A stretch of 64,000 nt of DNA from RUG11894 sp964344335 (GCA_964344335.1 CAYFMW010000001.1:65464-129463), one strand, 5' to 3'; counted from the first letter of the stretch, positions 51,787 through 60,260 are shown. Numbers and translations are program-made. The notes: generated by a model from the sequence alone, not told the origin.

Positions 51787-52642
51787 TGGCTGACCTCACA
51801 TTTTCGTATATACTCTCGTAAATTTCCGCCTTGTTCATCGTATAAATATGGAAGGCTCTTATGCCGTTGGATATCAGATCCAATATTTGAAGACTCGCAA
51901 ACACGATGCCCGCCTGCTTCATGGCTTCGGGATTGTCCCGGAACTTATCCGCCATCGCCAGGAGGGTGGGCGGAAGATTTGCGCCGGAAAGCTCCTTTAT
52001 ACGCGAAATCTGCTGGGAAGAAGTAAGAGGCATTATCCCCGGAACTATGGGCACTTCTATTCCTACATCACGCACCCTATACATAAAATTGTAGAATATG
52101 TTGTTGTCGAAGAACATCTGAGTTGTAAGAAATTCCGCTCCCGCCTTTACCTTGCGTTTAAGATTTTCAATATCGCTGTGCTTATCCGGACTCTCCGGAT
52201 GTCCCTCCGGATAGCAGGCTCCGCCTATGCAGAAGTCCCCTTTGGATTTTATGTATTCTATAAGCTCCGAAGCGTATTTAAAATCTGTCTTCAGATCTTC
52301 CATATCCTTTGGCAGGTCTCCGCGCAGGGCCATTATATTCACTATCCCGGCATCTTTAAGCTCAGCGAGCACTTTGTCGATATCTTCCTTTGAAGACTGC
52401 ACGCAGGTCAGATGCGCAAGGGGGGTCATTCCTAACTCGTCCTGCACATATTTTACTACCTTGACGGTATTGCCTGCAGTGTTGCCGGATGCGCCGTAGG
52501 TGACGGAGCAAAAGTCCGGTTTAAGCGCCGCGAGACTGCTTGTACACTCCATAACCGAATCGAACAAAGCCCCCGGCTTGGGCGGAAACACCTCGAAAGA
52601 TATGCTGTAGTCGTTCTCTTTGAGCAGCTTGGATATTCTCAT
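51776..52642 (-). CDS. metF: 5,10-methylene-tetrahydrofolate reductase
   Basis: A 288-aa flavoprotein TIM barrel that makes 5-methyl-tetrahydrofolate for methionine synthase. SISFEVFPPKPGALFD holds the catalytic Glu. FCSVTYGASGN and ALRGDLPKD are FAD and folate contacts, and FLTTQMFFDNNIFYNF follows. It is first in the metF-activation-metH operon. AAAGGAAG is about 10 nt before the ATG. No SAM riboswitch is seen in the 120 bp before the divergent rplM promoter. Confidence 0.95.
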   Translation of the reverse strand: MRISKLLKENDYSISFEVFPPKPGALFDSVMECTSSLAALKPDFCSVTYGASGNTAGNTVKVVKYVQDELGMTPLAHLTCVQSSKEDIDKVLAELKDAGIVNIMALRGDLPKDMEDLKTDFKYASELIEYIKSKGDFCIGGACYPEGHPESPDKHSDIENLKRKVKAGAEFLTTQMFFDNNIFYNFMYRVRDVGIEVPIVPGIMPLTSSQQISRIKELSGANLPPTLLAMADKFRDNPEAMKQAGIVFASLQILDLISNGIRAFHIYTMNKAEIYESIYENVRSAIGR

Positions 52643-52764
52643 ACTTTAAAGCTTCCTTTCTCTGCAATTCGCTAAAGTGGTAAAGCATCAAATTTGAATT
52701 GTTATTTTATCACATACATCTTTTAAATTCCATATTACCATTATATGCACGCAAAATTTGGTGG

Positions 52765-52793
52765 TTGACAAGCCTGCGCATTGAAGATACAAT
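52765..52793 (+). promoter_or_regulatory. Strong sigma-A promoter of rplM-rpsI
   Basis: A perfect TTGACA, a 17-nt spacer and TACAAT (5 of 6) lie about 210 nt before the rplM start, which leaves a long leader. Confidence 0.9.
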
Positions 52794-53003
52794 GACCGAG
52801 CGCGATTGTTTCGTCCGCGGGTTTTGAGTGCGGTAAAAGCCTCGCCGCAGACGCGAAACAGCGCAGGAATTCGAAAGGTACAGGCTCTGCGGGGCCCTAG
52901 GCCGAACTAACAGTAGTAGTGCCGAAAAATATGGCCGGCAGCCATAAGAGTAGGCGCCGAAAGCGATGCGAAGGCGCATCCAAGTAGGCAAGGAGGTAGG
53001 AAA
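52794..53003 (+). ncRNA. Structured 5' leader of rplM, candidate ribosomal protein L13 leader
   Basis: The 200-nt leader has several stems that can be drawn by eye. TGTTTCG (52807-52813) pairs with CGAAACA (52854-52860). Inside it, TGCGG (52829-52833) pairs with CCGCA (52845-52849). TATGGC (52930-52935) pairs with GCCATA (52941-52946). An L13-binding autoregulatory leader is known from Firmicutes. I cannot confirm a match to that family without a covariance search. AAGGAGGT precedes the rplM ATG. Confidence 0.5.
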
Positions 53004-53432
53004 ATGTCAAGTTACATTGCCAAGCCTTCGGAGATCGAGAGAAAGTGGTATGTGCTGGATGCCGAAGGAAAGACCCTCGGCAGACTCGCATCGGAAGCCG
53101 CATCGATACTCCGGGGCAAGAAGAAGCCGATCTATACCCCGTTCATCGACACCGGCGATTATGTAATAGTAATCAATGCCGAGAAGATTCAGGTGACGGG
53201 TAAGAAGGCGGAGAAGAAGGTCTACAAGAGCTATTCCGGATATCCCGGCGGGCTCAAGGAAGTTGTATACAAAGACCTGCAGAAGAAGAAGCCCGAAGAG
53301 ATTATCAGACTTGCAATCAAGGGCATGATGCCCAAGGGTCCGCTCGGACGCAAGATGTACAAGAAGCTGAAGGTCTATGTTGGGCCGGATCATATCCACG
53401 AGGCTCAGAAGCCCGAAGTGTGGGAATTTTAG
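53004..53432 (+). CDS. rplM: 50S ribosomal protein L13
   Basis: A 142-aa large-subunit assembly protein of normal length. KWYVLDAEGKTLGRLASEAA and the central IKGMMPKGPLGRKMYKKLKV are family blocks, and it ends HEAQKPEVWEF. It forms the standard L13-S9 operon with rpsI 17 nt downstream. Confidence 0.98.
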   Translation: MSSYIAKPSEIERKWYVLDAEGKTLGRLASEAASILRGKKKPIYTPFIDTGDYVIVINAEKIQVTGKKAEKKVYKSYSGYPGGLKEVVYKDLQKKKPEEIIRLAIKGMMPKGPLGRKMYKKLKVYVGPDHIHEAQKPEVWEF

Positions 53433-53449
53433 GAGAGGGGGACTGAAAA

Positions 53450-53845
53450 ATGGCTAAATTGCAATACGCAGGAACCGGCAGAAGAAAATCTTCCGTCGCC
53501 AGAGTAAGACTCGTTCCCGGCAAAGGAAGCATCACGGTAAACAAGAAGACCCTCGACGAGTATTTCGGCGGGCTCGAGCTCCTCAAGAACGAGGTTAAGC
53601 GCCCCCTGGAACTCGTAAGCGCATCGGGTAAGTACGATGTACTCGCCTCCGTTCACGGCGGAGGAACCACGGGTCAAAGCGGCGCTCTGCGCCACGGAAT
53701 TGCCAGGGCGCTCTGCCAGGCGGATCCCGAAAACAGAGCGGTGCTCAAGGCCGCAGGTTTCCTGACAAGAGACCCGAGAATGAAGGAAAGAAAGAAGTAC
53801 GGTCTAAAGAAGGCTCGTCGCGCATCCCAGTTCTCGAAGCGTTAA
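53450..53845 (+). CDS. rpsI: 30S ribosomal protein S9
   Basis: A 131-aa small-subunit protein. YAGTGRRKSSVARVRL at the N-terminus, GQSGALRHGIARAL in the centre, and the C-terminal KKARRASQFSKR are diagnostic. The terminal Lys-Arg tail reaches the P-site tRNA. A terminator follows. Confidence 0.98.
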   Translation: MAKLQYAGTGRRKSSVARVRLVPGKGSITVNKKTLDEYFGGLELLKNEVKRPLELVSASGKYDVLASVHGGGTTGQSGALRHGIARALCQADPENRAVLKAAGFLTRDPRMKERKKYGLKKARRASQFSKR

Positions 53846-53869
53846 TTTAATATTGACGGCTACAATAAC

Positions 53870-53900
53870 GACGGCAGCGAATCAGTTGCCGTCATTTTTA
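53870..53900 (+). terminator. Terminator of rplM-rpsI
   Basis: A 7-bp stem, GACGGCA / TGCCGTC, with a 10-nt loop is followed by ATTTTTA, 25 nt after the rpsI stop. Confidence 0.8.
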
Positions 53901-53997
53901 TATATGGCGGGCCGGGGGTTCATTTCGGGGAATGTGACCTCGTCACTGAAAGTTATCGCAGAAACCGATAATATTCGCGTAACGGGAGGTGATGCTT

Positions 53998-54288
53998 ATG
54001 AAGATAACATTGACTGAAGATTTGAAGGACTACATGATTCAGGAAGGGCTCAGGAATATCATCGTCGAGGTAAAGAGCTGCGTAACCTGAGGAGGTGTCT
54101 CCAAAACTATATCGGCAGGTCTTGTCGATGACGACATCCATGTAGATGAGAGGTATTATAAGACGGAGCAGACCGAGTTGGGCAATATATATTTACCCAA
54201 GAGCGGGGTTCGCTACGGAAGCGAGGTTAAGCTTTCTCTGGTGAAAATGCTCTGGATGAAACGAATCTTCATCGATGGAATTTACTAA
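53998..54288 (+). CDS. Small selenoprotein, CxxU motif (in-frame UGA read as Sec31)
   Basis: A 96-aa protein if the TGA at 54088-54090 is read as selenocysteine. The stop is then TAA 54286. The redox motif is Cys28-Val-Thr-Sec31-Gly-Gly. The start is fixed by GGGAGG 8 nt before ATG 53998. An in-frame ATG at 53992 is too close to it. Residues after the UGA stay coding-like for 65 codons and align with the next gene: TEQTELGNIYLPKSGVRY against VEQSELGKIYFPKSGIRY. Both end in GIY. A hairpin with GG(U) in its loop follows the UGA. The protein has no signal peptide. By length and the C-x-x-U-G-G pattern it recalls small HesB-like or CC/Se-motif selenoproteins, from memory. Function unknown. Confidence 0.85.
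54088..54129 (+). promoter_or_regulatory. UGA codon and SECIS-like hairpin, gene 1
   Basis: ATCGGCA (54111-54117) pairs with TGTCGAT (54123-54129), one pair being G-U, around the loop GGTCT. The loop starts 27 nt after the UGA, inside the spacing known for bacterial SECIS elements. The same stem recurs at the matching place in the second gene. A smaller GGAG/CTCC stem directly follows the UGA. Confidence 0.7.
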
Positions 54289-54377
54289 AACCTTATGCAT
54301 TTTGTAAGCGGGGCCGAGCCTCCAGAGGGGTCGGCTCCGGCTTAAGTGGGAACGAGCGTATAGCAGGAGGTGGGATC

Positions 54378-54788
54378 ATGAAAAAAGTCTTCCCCTGGAT
54401 TCTGTTATTTGCCTTGTTGCTTGCTATCGGTTATAGCATGAGCCGGGGAGGAAGTCCCGCAGCTCGTGTCGATAACCCAAATGCAGGCGAAAAGGCTTTA
54501 GCCATAAACATAACTCTGAGCGAAGATTTAAAAGAATATATGCTGCAGCAGGGGTACGAGGATATCATTGTAGAAGCGGAGATCTGCAGGACCTGAGGGG
54601 GCACATATACTCTTATATCGGCAAGGTTTGTCGATGGCGACACTGAAATAGATGAAGCACAGTACAGAGTAGAACAGTCTGAACTAGGAAAAATCTATTT
54701 CCCCAAATCAGGAATCCGTTACAAGAAAGATGTTGAATTTTATCTATCGAAAATAGGTGATCAAATCCGGGTTAACGGGATTTACTAG
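54378..54788 (+). CDS. Membrane-anchored small selenoprotein, CxxU motif (in-frame UGA read as Sec73)
   Basis: A 136-aa protein if TGA 54594-54596 is selenocysteine. The stop is TAG 54786. Residues 5-21 form one hydrophobic helix without a lipobox Cys, so it is an N-terminal anchor or signal peptide, then a 22-residue linker. From INITLSEDLKEYMLQQGYED on it is a paralogue of the preceding protein. The motif is Cys70-Arg-Thr-Sec73-Gly-Gly. About half the residues match across the whole shared region on both sides of the UGA. AGGAGGTGGGATC precedes the ATG. The anchor would put the selenol outside the cytoplasmic membrane, if topology follows the positive-inside rule. Confidence 0.85.
54594..54635 (+). 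promoter_or_regulatory. UGA codon and SECIS-like hairpin, gene 2
   Basis: ATCGGCAA (54617-54624) pairs with TTGTCGAT (54628-54635) over 8 bp, including one G-U, around the loop GGT. The loop begins 28 nt after the UGA. Stem and loop match those of gene 1 more closely than the surrounding codons need. Confidence 0.7.
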
Positions 54789-54816
54789 AAAGATACATTT
54801 TATTACAAAAGGGGTG

Positions 54817-54848
54817 AGCGGGACTCGAAAGGGTCCCGCTTTTGTTAA
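54817..54848 (+). terminator. Terminator of the selenoprotein pair
   Basis: An 8-bp perfect stem, AGCGGGAC / GTCCCGCT, with an 8-nt loop is followed by TTTTGTTAATTTT, 29 nt after the second stop. It closes the two-gene unit. Between the two genes (54289-54377) only an imperfect stem, GCCGA...TCGGC, is seen without a T-run. Confidence 0.85.
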
Positions 54849-54949
54849 TTTTCTGTAAAAAAAGCTCAATCAGTTAAAGCATTGTTTGCGGTGCGACGGG
54901 CAATAATATATACTGATTTAAATATATGATTTTATGCAAATTGTTATGC

Positions 54950-54963
54950 GCGCGATATCGCGC
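54950..54963. promoter_or_regulatory. 14-bp perfect palindrome, possible operator
   Basis: GCGCGATATCGCGC lies in an otherwise A/T-rich stretch, 72 nt before the next lipoprotein gene. It is a candidate protein-binding site with no known partner. Confidence 0.3.
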
Positions 54964-55034
54964 AAGGATATGTTTTTTGTCTTTTAAAGCACAATTCGCT
55001 CAGCTGCCCGGGCGGGAGCGAAGGAGGTGAGATT

Positions 55035-56279
55035 ATGAAGAAAATTCTTACTTTGATGTTGATAGCGGCGATGATGTTTTCGGTAGCTTGCAAAAAGAAC
55101 GAAAGCGCCGATCCCGAAGTGCCGGACAACAATAATGGCGAAGTCATTTCCGATGTCGGCGAGCCGAACGGCGATACTAATAATCAGACGCCTGCGGACA
55201 ATCCTCCGCTGCCGGAGCCGGATGATACTCAAACACCGGGCGCGGAAGAGCCCGGCAAGATATTGCCGTTTTCCATGCCTTACGACTACGGCGATAGTAT
55301 CCTGGTTGCTCGCGACGAGGCGGAGCTTCGCACTTTGCGCTGGGCTGCGGCCGCTGCGCGTCAGGCCGCCTACAATAGGGACTATTATCCCTGCGAAATC
55401 GAAATAATCTCGATTGATTCCCTAAACCTGGGTATGGCGGCCCAGGACGGAGAGATGGTCGAGATGTACAGGGTTTCGTATGTCATGAGCTACAACTTTA
55501 TGATGTACGGCGAAATTGAGGGCTACGAGGTTACGGGTCGAGGATACATCCCGAACGATCCTTCCACCGAGGCCCTGCTTGTTCTGTATTTCAACGAGTA
55601 TAAAGGACAAAGATATGCAGTTATGGCAGGCTGCTTTAGCGAGGCGGATGCTTTGGAGGCGGCTCTTTCCGTAGGCGACGACGACCCGCTCTCTCCCTAC
55701 CGTAAACTCGCCGGCGAGGTGATGGAGGAGACCCGAAGCCTCGTTGAAAACTCGATTAACGCTGACTATGGCCCGGACAGATGGAATAACAACGAACTTA
55801 TAGACGAGAGAATCGGTCTTCGCGTAATAGGTTACGACACGGTCTTCGGCCCCGGCAGTCTGGATAATTTGGATTCTCTGGGCATCGGCTACCGCGAGGA
55901 GACTCACTATCTACCCGGACACGGAACTTGCGATGCCTGGATGGGCTTTGCCTATCCCACGCTCGACGGTTCATCGTATTTTACAGGTCTAAGCGGCAAT
56001 CAGGTTCTGTTGAGCGTGCATACAAATAACCCCGAAATTGAAACCCCGCAGGGGGTTCATGTCGGCTCCACCGACGCCGAGCTTTTGGCAAAATATCCCG
56101 AGGCCGAGGCCGGTAGCCCGCCGAACCTGTACGGCATTGGAGATAATTTCTATTTTTACTGCCCCAGCTCTATCGACTACGAAGGCGAGGAAGAATGGAG
56201 ATACAACGGCCCAACCCTGCTCTTCGAGATGGAGGGGAATACAGTGGTCGGAATATCGGCGTATATGTTGATGGATTAG
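55035..56279 (+). CDS. Lipoprotein of unknown function
   Basis: A 414-aa precursor. The signal peptide is MKKILTLMLIAAMMFSVAC with lipobox SVAC and lipidated Cys19. A Pro/Asp/Asn-rich linker follows (about 25-75). The main domain (about 85-250) has strands and helices with SLNLGMAAQDGEMVEMYRVS and a YEVTGRGYIPND turn. A second domain at about 310-410 resembles the fold of the lipoprotein at 13395, a TPQGVHVGSTDAELLAKYPE segment followed by VVGISAYMLMD. That similarity is by eye. AAGGAGGTGAG precedes the ATG. Function unknown. Confidence 0.8.
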   Translation: MKKILTLMLIAAMMFSVACKKNESADPEVPDNNNGEVISDVGEPNGDTNNQTPADNPPLPEPDDTQTPGAEEPGKILPFSMPYDYGDSILVARDEAELRTLRWAAAAARQAAYNRDYYPCEIEIISIDSLNLGMAAQDGEMVEMYRVSYVMSYNFMMYGEIEGYEVTGRGYIPNDPSTEALLVLYFNEYKGQRYAVMAGCFSEADALEAALSVGDDDPLSPYRKLAGEVMEETRSLVENSINADYGPDRWNNNELIDERIGLRVIGYDTVFGPGSLDNLDSLGIGYREETHYLPGHGTCDAWMGFAYPTLDGSSYFTGLSGNQVLLSVHTNNPEIETPQGVHVGSTDAELLAKYPEAEAGSPPNLYGIGDNFYFYCPSSIDYEGEEEWRYNGPTLLFEMEGNTVVGISAYMLMD

Positions 56280-56376
56280 CTGCGCCGCGCAGCATTAAGC
56301 TTCGGGGCGAGGGCGCGCCGCGCCTTTTCAATAATAGTTGGCAATATTTTTTGAGGCATCTAAAAAGGAGTAGCAT

Positions 56377-57708
56377 ATGAAGCTCAACAACAAGCGGACC
56401 GTTCTGGTAGGTCTCGCATTCCTCTCGATCTGCGCGTTTTGGCAGATGTACGACAATGTAATCCCCCTGATACTGACGCGGACATTTCATCTCAACGAGA
56501 CCCTCTCCGGCGTGATAATGGCGGCGGATAATGTGCTGGCTCTGTTCTTGCTGCCTTTCTTCGGCAGTCTTTCGGACAGGACCGAGACCCGCATCGGAAA
56601 GCGCATGCCTTTTATCCTCTTCGGAACGGGCTGCGCAGTCGTGCTGCTCAATATCCTGCCGATTATCGACAACAGCTATGCGAGCGAGCCTTCGACTTTT
56701 AAGCTGGTTTCGTTCGTAATAACGCTGGGGCTTCTGCTTTTGGCGATGGGAATATATCGTTCTCCTGCGGTTGCGCTCATGCCGGATGTAACCCCGAAGC
56801 CCCTGCGCTCCAAAGCCAACGCGATAATAAACCTGATGGGTGCAGTAGGAGGGATTATTTATCTTGCGGTCGCGGCGGCACTCTATCCTGCAGCTAAGAC
56901 CTCCGTTGCCGAGCATGTCGATTACAGGCCGCTGTTCATGATTGTGTCGGCCATAATGTTCGTCGCGGTGGGCATACTCTTCCTGACAATCAAGGAGCCG
57001 AAGTTAGTGGCCGAGAACTTGGCATTGGAGGAGCAAAATCCCGAGTGGAATCTTGCCACCGCAGATGAGAGCGGAGAGGAAGTGCTTTCTCCGGAGGTTA
57101 AAAAGAGCCTCGGATTTTTACTCGCCTCGATTGCGCTGTGGTTTATGGGCTATAACGGCGTAACAACCTGGTTTACGACCTATGTCGCCGAAGTGATGGG
57201 TCAGGGGCTGGGCGGAGCTTCCAAGTGCCTCCTGATTGCGACGGCCGGGGCGATAATATCCTATATACCCATAGGCATACTCGCCTCGAATATCGGAAGA
57301 AAACGCTCGATTCAGTTCGGAATAATCCTGCTCGCAAGCTGCTTCGGGCTGGGTTATGTACTGACGACGCGCTTTAATCAAATAAACCTGATAATGTTTA
57401 TCGTCTTTGCACTCGTCGGACTCGCCTGGGCGGCGATAAATGTAAACTCTCTACCTATGGTCGTCGAGATGTGCAAGGGTTCGGATATCGGCAAGTTTAC
57501 AGGATACTATTACACGGCATCCATGGCCGCTCAGATTTTGACCCCCGTAATCTCCGGAACTCTGATGCGCCAGATCGATTACAGGATTCTCTTCCCCTAC
57601 GCCGCGTTCTTTGTCGCTTTGAGCTTTATAACTATGCTCTTCGTGCATCACGGGGACAACAAGGTTGCGCCGGCTCAGGGATTGGAAGCTTTCGAGGAAA
57701 TGGATTAG
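56377..57708 (+). CDS. MFS transporter, SLC45/GPH-like
   Basis: A 443-aa permease with about 12 membrane helices. The MFS motif A loop is GSLSDRTETRIGKRMPFIL near 66-84, the RxxxGRRxP style found in sugar-cation symporters and SLC45-like proteins. The second half repeats it as LASNIGRKRSIQF. A polar loop at about 205-250 separates the two six-helix halves. It may import a disaccharide or other polyol-like solute. No sugar-catabolic gene is adjacent. AAAGGAG precedes the ATG. Confidence 0.88.
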   Translation: MKLNNKRTVLVGLAFLSICAFWQMYDNVIPLILTRTFHLNETLSGVIMAADNVLALFLLPFFGSLSDRTETRIGKRMPFILFGTGCAVVLLNILPIIDNSYASEPSTFKLVSFVITLGLLLLAMGIYRSPAVALMPDVTPKPLRSKANAIINLMGAVGGIIYLAVAAALYPAAKTSVAEHVDYRPLFMIVSAIMFVAVGILFLTIKEPKLVAENLALEEQNPEWNLATADESGEEVLSPEVKKSLGFLLASIALWFMGYNGVTTWFTTYVAEVMGQGLGGASKCLLIATAGAIISYIPIGILASNIGRKRSIQFGIILLASCFGLGYVLTTRFNQINLIMFIVFALVGLAWAAINVNSLPMVVEMCKGSDIGKFTGYYYTASMAAQILTPVISGTLMRQIDYRILFPYAAFFVALSFITMLFVHHGDNKVAPAQGLEAFEEMD

Positions 57709-57748
57709 AGGCGCGCGGGCGCAGTAGTCAAAAAAGGTCGTATTTTAA

Positions 57749-58576
57749 ATGATTAAATACATACTCATAGCTATAATTGCTCTGATTGCGCTCGGGGCGC
57801 TGCTTCTGTTTTTGCTGTCCGGGCGGCGCGAACACCCCGCATGGAAGGTTCTCGGCAGCTACAGATACGCTCACCGCGGCTTTCACTATAAGCCCAGGGT
57901 GCCGGAGAATTCCATGGCCGCCTTCCGGCTCGCCGTCGAGCGCGGCTGGGGCGCGGAGCTCGATGTTCATATCCTTAAGGACGGAAAGCTCGCGGTCTTT
58001 CACGATTCGGAGCTGGAGAGGTGCACGGGCGCGAGCGGGATAATCGAGGAGCTCGACAGCGAGCAGCTCAAAGAGCTCCGGCTGGAGGGTACGGATGAGC
58101 ATGTGCCCATGCTCGAGGAGGTATTGGAGCTCTTTGAGGGCAAGGCGCCCTTGATTATAGAACTTAAGACTTACAAGGGGAACCATGCGCGCCTTGCGAA
58201 GGCGGCCGGCGAACTCTTAGACGAATACAAGGGAGATTTCTGCGTGGAATCCTTCGACCCCAGAGCCCTGGCATATCTTAGAGGGCATAGGCCGAATATA
58301 TGCCGCGGCCAGCTTTCCATGGGCTTTACCGAGGACAACTGCGAGCTTTCGGCTCCCACTCGTTTCCTGTTGCGCAATCTGCTGTTGAATGTAATCGCCA
58401 GGCCCGACTTTATAGCCTACGAATTCGAGTCGCGCGACAAGTTTTGCCTGCGGCTCGCCACGAGGATTTTAGGGCTTCGGGAAGTAAGCTGGACCATCCG
58501 AAGCCGCGAGGATATGGATACCTGCGAGCGCGAAGGCCGCTTGGTGATATTTGAGAATTTTGACCCGGAGGTTTAG
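57749..58576 (+). CDS. Glycerophosphodiester phosphodiesterase (membrane-anchored)
   Basis: A 275-aa enzyme that cleaves glycerophosphodiesters to glycerol 3-phosphate and an alcohol. An N-terminal helix (about 3-22) anchors it. The catalytic domain starts at YAHRGFHYKPRVPENSM (HRG...PEN, the first His and Glu metal site), then ELDVHILKDGKLAVFHD with the ExD pair and the second His. The C-terminal block is VSWTIRSREDMD. No good RBS is seen. It is 41 nt after the MFS gene. Confidence 0.93.
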   Translation: MIKYILIAIIALIALGALLLFLLSGRREHPAWKVLGSYRYAHRGFHYKPRVPENSMAAFRLAVERGWGAELDVHILKDGKLAVFHDSELERCTGASGIIEELDSEQLKELRLEGTDEHVPMLEEVLELFEGKAPLIIELKTYKGNHARLAKAAGELLDEYKGDFCVESFDPRALAYLRGHRPNICRGQLSMGFTEDNCELSAPTRFLLRNLLLNVIARPDFIAYEFESRDKFCLRLATRILGLREVSWTIRSREDMDTCEREGRLVIFENFDPEV

Positions 58577-58586
58577 AAGAGATAGA

Positions 58587-60260
58587 ATGGCAACGAATTT
58601 CAGGTCCTTCGATAAGGACGGAAGGATGATAAGAGGCCCCAGAAGCTGCGAAGGCAGCCGTGGCATGGTTTCCTCGGGCAGGGCCGAGGCTTCGGAGATA
58701 GGAAGAGACATTTTAGCAGCCGGCGGAAACGCCGTGGACGCCGCCGTCGCGGCGGCATTTGCGCTTGGAGTCTGCGAGCCCAACGCTTCCGGGATAGGGG
58801 GCGGGGGCTTTATGCTTATAAGGGACGCGCAGGGCAACTGCACTTTTATAGATTATCGCGAGAAGGCGCCGATGGCTGCGAAGCCGGATATGTATACCCC
58901 TGTGGGTCCGGGCGAGCGCAATTCTGCAGGGCCGCCGAATGTACCTTTCGATGTGAGGCTGAGAAATATCTACGGCGGGATGTCGGTCGCGGTGCCGGGG
59001 AATGTGGCGGGTCTGCTCTATGCGCTGGAAAACTACGGCACTATGAGCCCCCCGCAGGTAATCCTCCCCGCCGCCCGCCTCGCTCGCAGCGGCTTTGTCG
59101 TAACTCCCATGCTCCACAAGGATATGCTTAAACATCGCGAGCAGTTCGTGCGCTTTTCGGCCGCGGGGGAGATTTATCTAAAAGACGGAGAACCCTGGCC
59201 GGTGGGTTCAATTATAAATAACCCGGATCTGGCCGATACTCTCGAATCTATCGCGGCTGGCGGGACGGACGCCTTTTACAAGGGCGAAATCGCCCGGAAG
59301 ATTGTCGATGCCTGCGCCGAAAGCGAAGGCATTATAACTCTCGAGGACCTCGCAAATTACCGGGTGCGCCTGCTCGAGCCGCTTCGTTCGACTTACCGCG
59401 GCATGGAGTTAATTTCCTCGCCTCCACCTTCCTCGGGAGGGACTCATATAATTCAGATTCTTAACCTGCTGGAGAATTTCGACATTGCGAGTCTCCGGAT
59501 TAACGGCACGGAGTACATTCACCTCTTCTCGGAAATTTTCAAGATATGCTATGCGGACAGGACGCGCTACATGGGCGATCCGAATTTCGTCGATCTGCCG
59601 CTTGAGGGGCTTCTTTCCAAGGATTATTCCCGAGAACTCGCCTCGCGCATAAACCTCACAAAGTCCATGGAGCCCGCTTCCGGAAATCCATTCAAATACG
59701 AGAGCCCCTCGACAACGCATCTTTCGATAGCCGACAGAGAGGGCAATCTGGTCTCGCTTACGCAGACCATAAATCATTTCTTCGGGTCCTGCCTGGTTCC
59801 GCCGGGCACGGGCTTTATCCTCAACAACCAGATGGACGACTTTTCTATGGATCCCGAGTCCGCAAACGCGGCGGCGGGCGGAAAGGTGCCGCTCTCGTGC
59901 ATGTCGCCGACTTTCCTTTTGCGTGATGGCAAGCCTTTCGCGGTGCTCGGAAGCCCCGGCGGGACGCGCATAATTTCTTCTGTGGTTCAGGTAATTTCCA
60001 AGCTGGCGGATCACGGAATGGACATCGACAGCGCTATATCCTCGCCGCGCTTCGGCGACGACGATACGAATAAGATTATCTACGAGAGCCGAATATTCGA
60101 GGAGACGATCGAGGAGCTCGAGGCCATGGGGCATCCCGTCAAGTCCTTTCCTGAATGGGACCGGGTTATGGGTGCGGTTAACGCCGTGGTATATCTGCCC
60201 GACGGCAGGCTCAAAGGTGCCGCCGATCCGCGCCGCGACGGCCTTGCTATGGGGATATAG
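58587..60260 (+). CDS. ggt: Gamma-glutamyltransferase (Ntn hydrolase)
   Basis: A 557-aa proenzyme that would self-cleave before a Thr and then transfer or hydrolyse gamma-glutamyl groups, such as those of glutathione. GGNAVDAAVAAAFALGVCEP is near the front. The cleavage-site Thr is Thr376 in STTHLSIADREGNLVS. SCMSPTFLLRDGKPFAVLGS then GGTRIISSVVQV follow in the small subunit. No signal peptide is seen, so it may act in the cytoplasm. ATG 58587 is chosen over an in-frame codon at 58551 that lies within the previous gene. In a glutamate fermenter it could feed glutamate to the mutase pathway (inference). Confidence 0.92.
   Translation: MATNFRSFDKDGRMIRGPRSCEGSRGMVSSGRAEASEIGRDILAAGGNAVDAAVAAAFALGVCEPNASGIGGGGFMLIRDAQGNCTFIDYREKAPMAAKPDMYTPVGPGERNSAGPPNVPFDVRLRNIYGGMSVAVPGNVAGLLYALENYGTMSPPQVILPAARLARSGFVVTPMLHKDMLKHREQFVRFSAAGEIYLKDGEPWPVGSIINNPDLADTLESIAAGGTDAFYKGEIARKIVDACAESEGIITLEDLANYRVRLLEPLRSTYRGMELISSPPPSSGGTHIIQILNLLENFDIASLRINGTEYIHLFSEIFKICYADRTRYMGDPNFVDLPLEGLLSKDYSRELASRINLTKSMEPASGNPFKYESPSTTHLSIADREGNLVSLTQTINHFFGSCLVPPGTGFILNNQMDDFSMDPESANAAAGGKVPLSCMSPTFLLRDGKPFAVLGSPGGTRIISSVVQVISKLADHGMDIDSAISSPRFGDDDTNKIIYESRIFEETIEELEAMGHPVKSFPEWDRVMGAVNAVVYLPDGRLKGAADPRRDGLAMGI

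Noticed and set aside
54378..54596. A 72-aa protein ending at the TGA
   Set aside because: Stopping there would leave a conserved downstream region shared with the paralogue unexplained. The same holds for the 30-aa product of the first gene.
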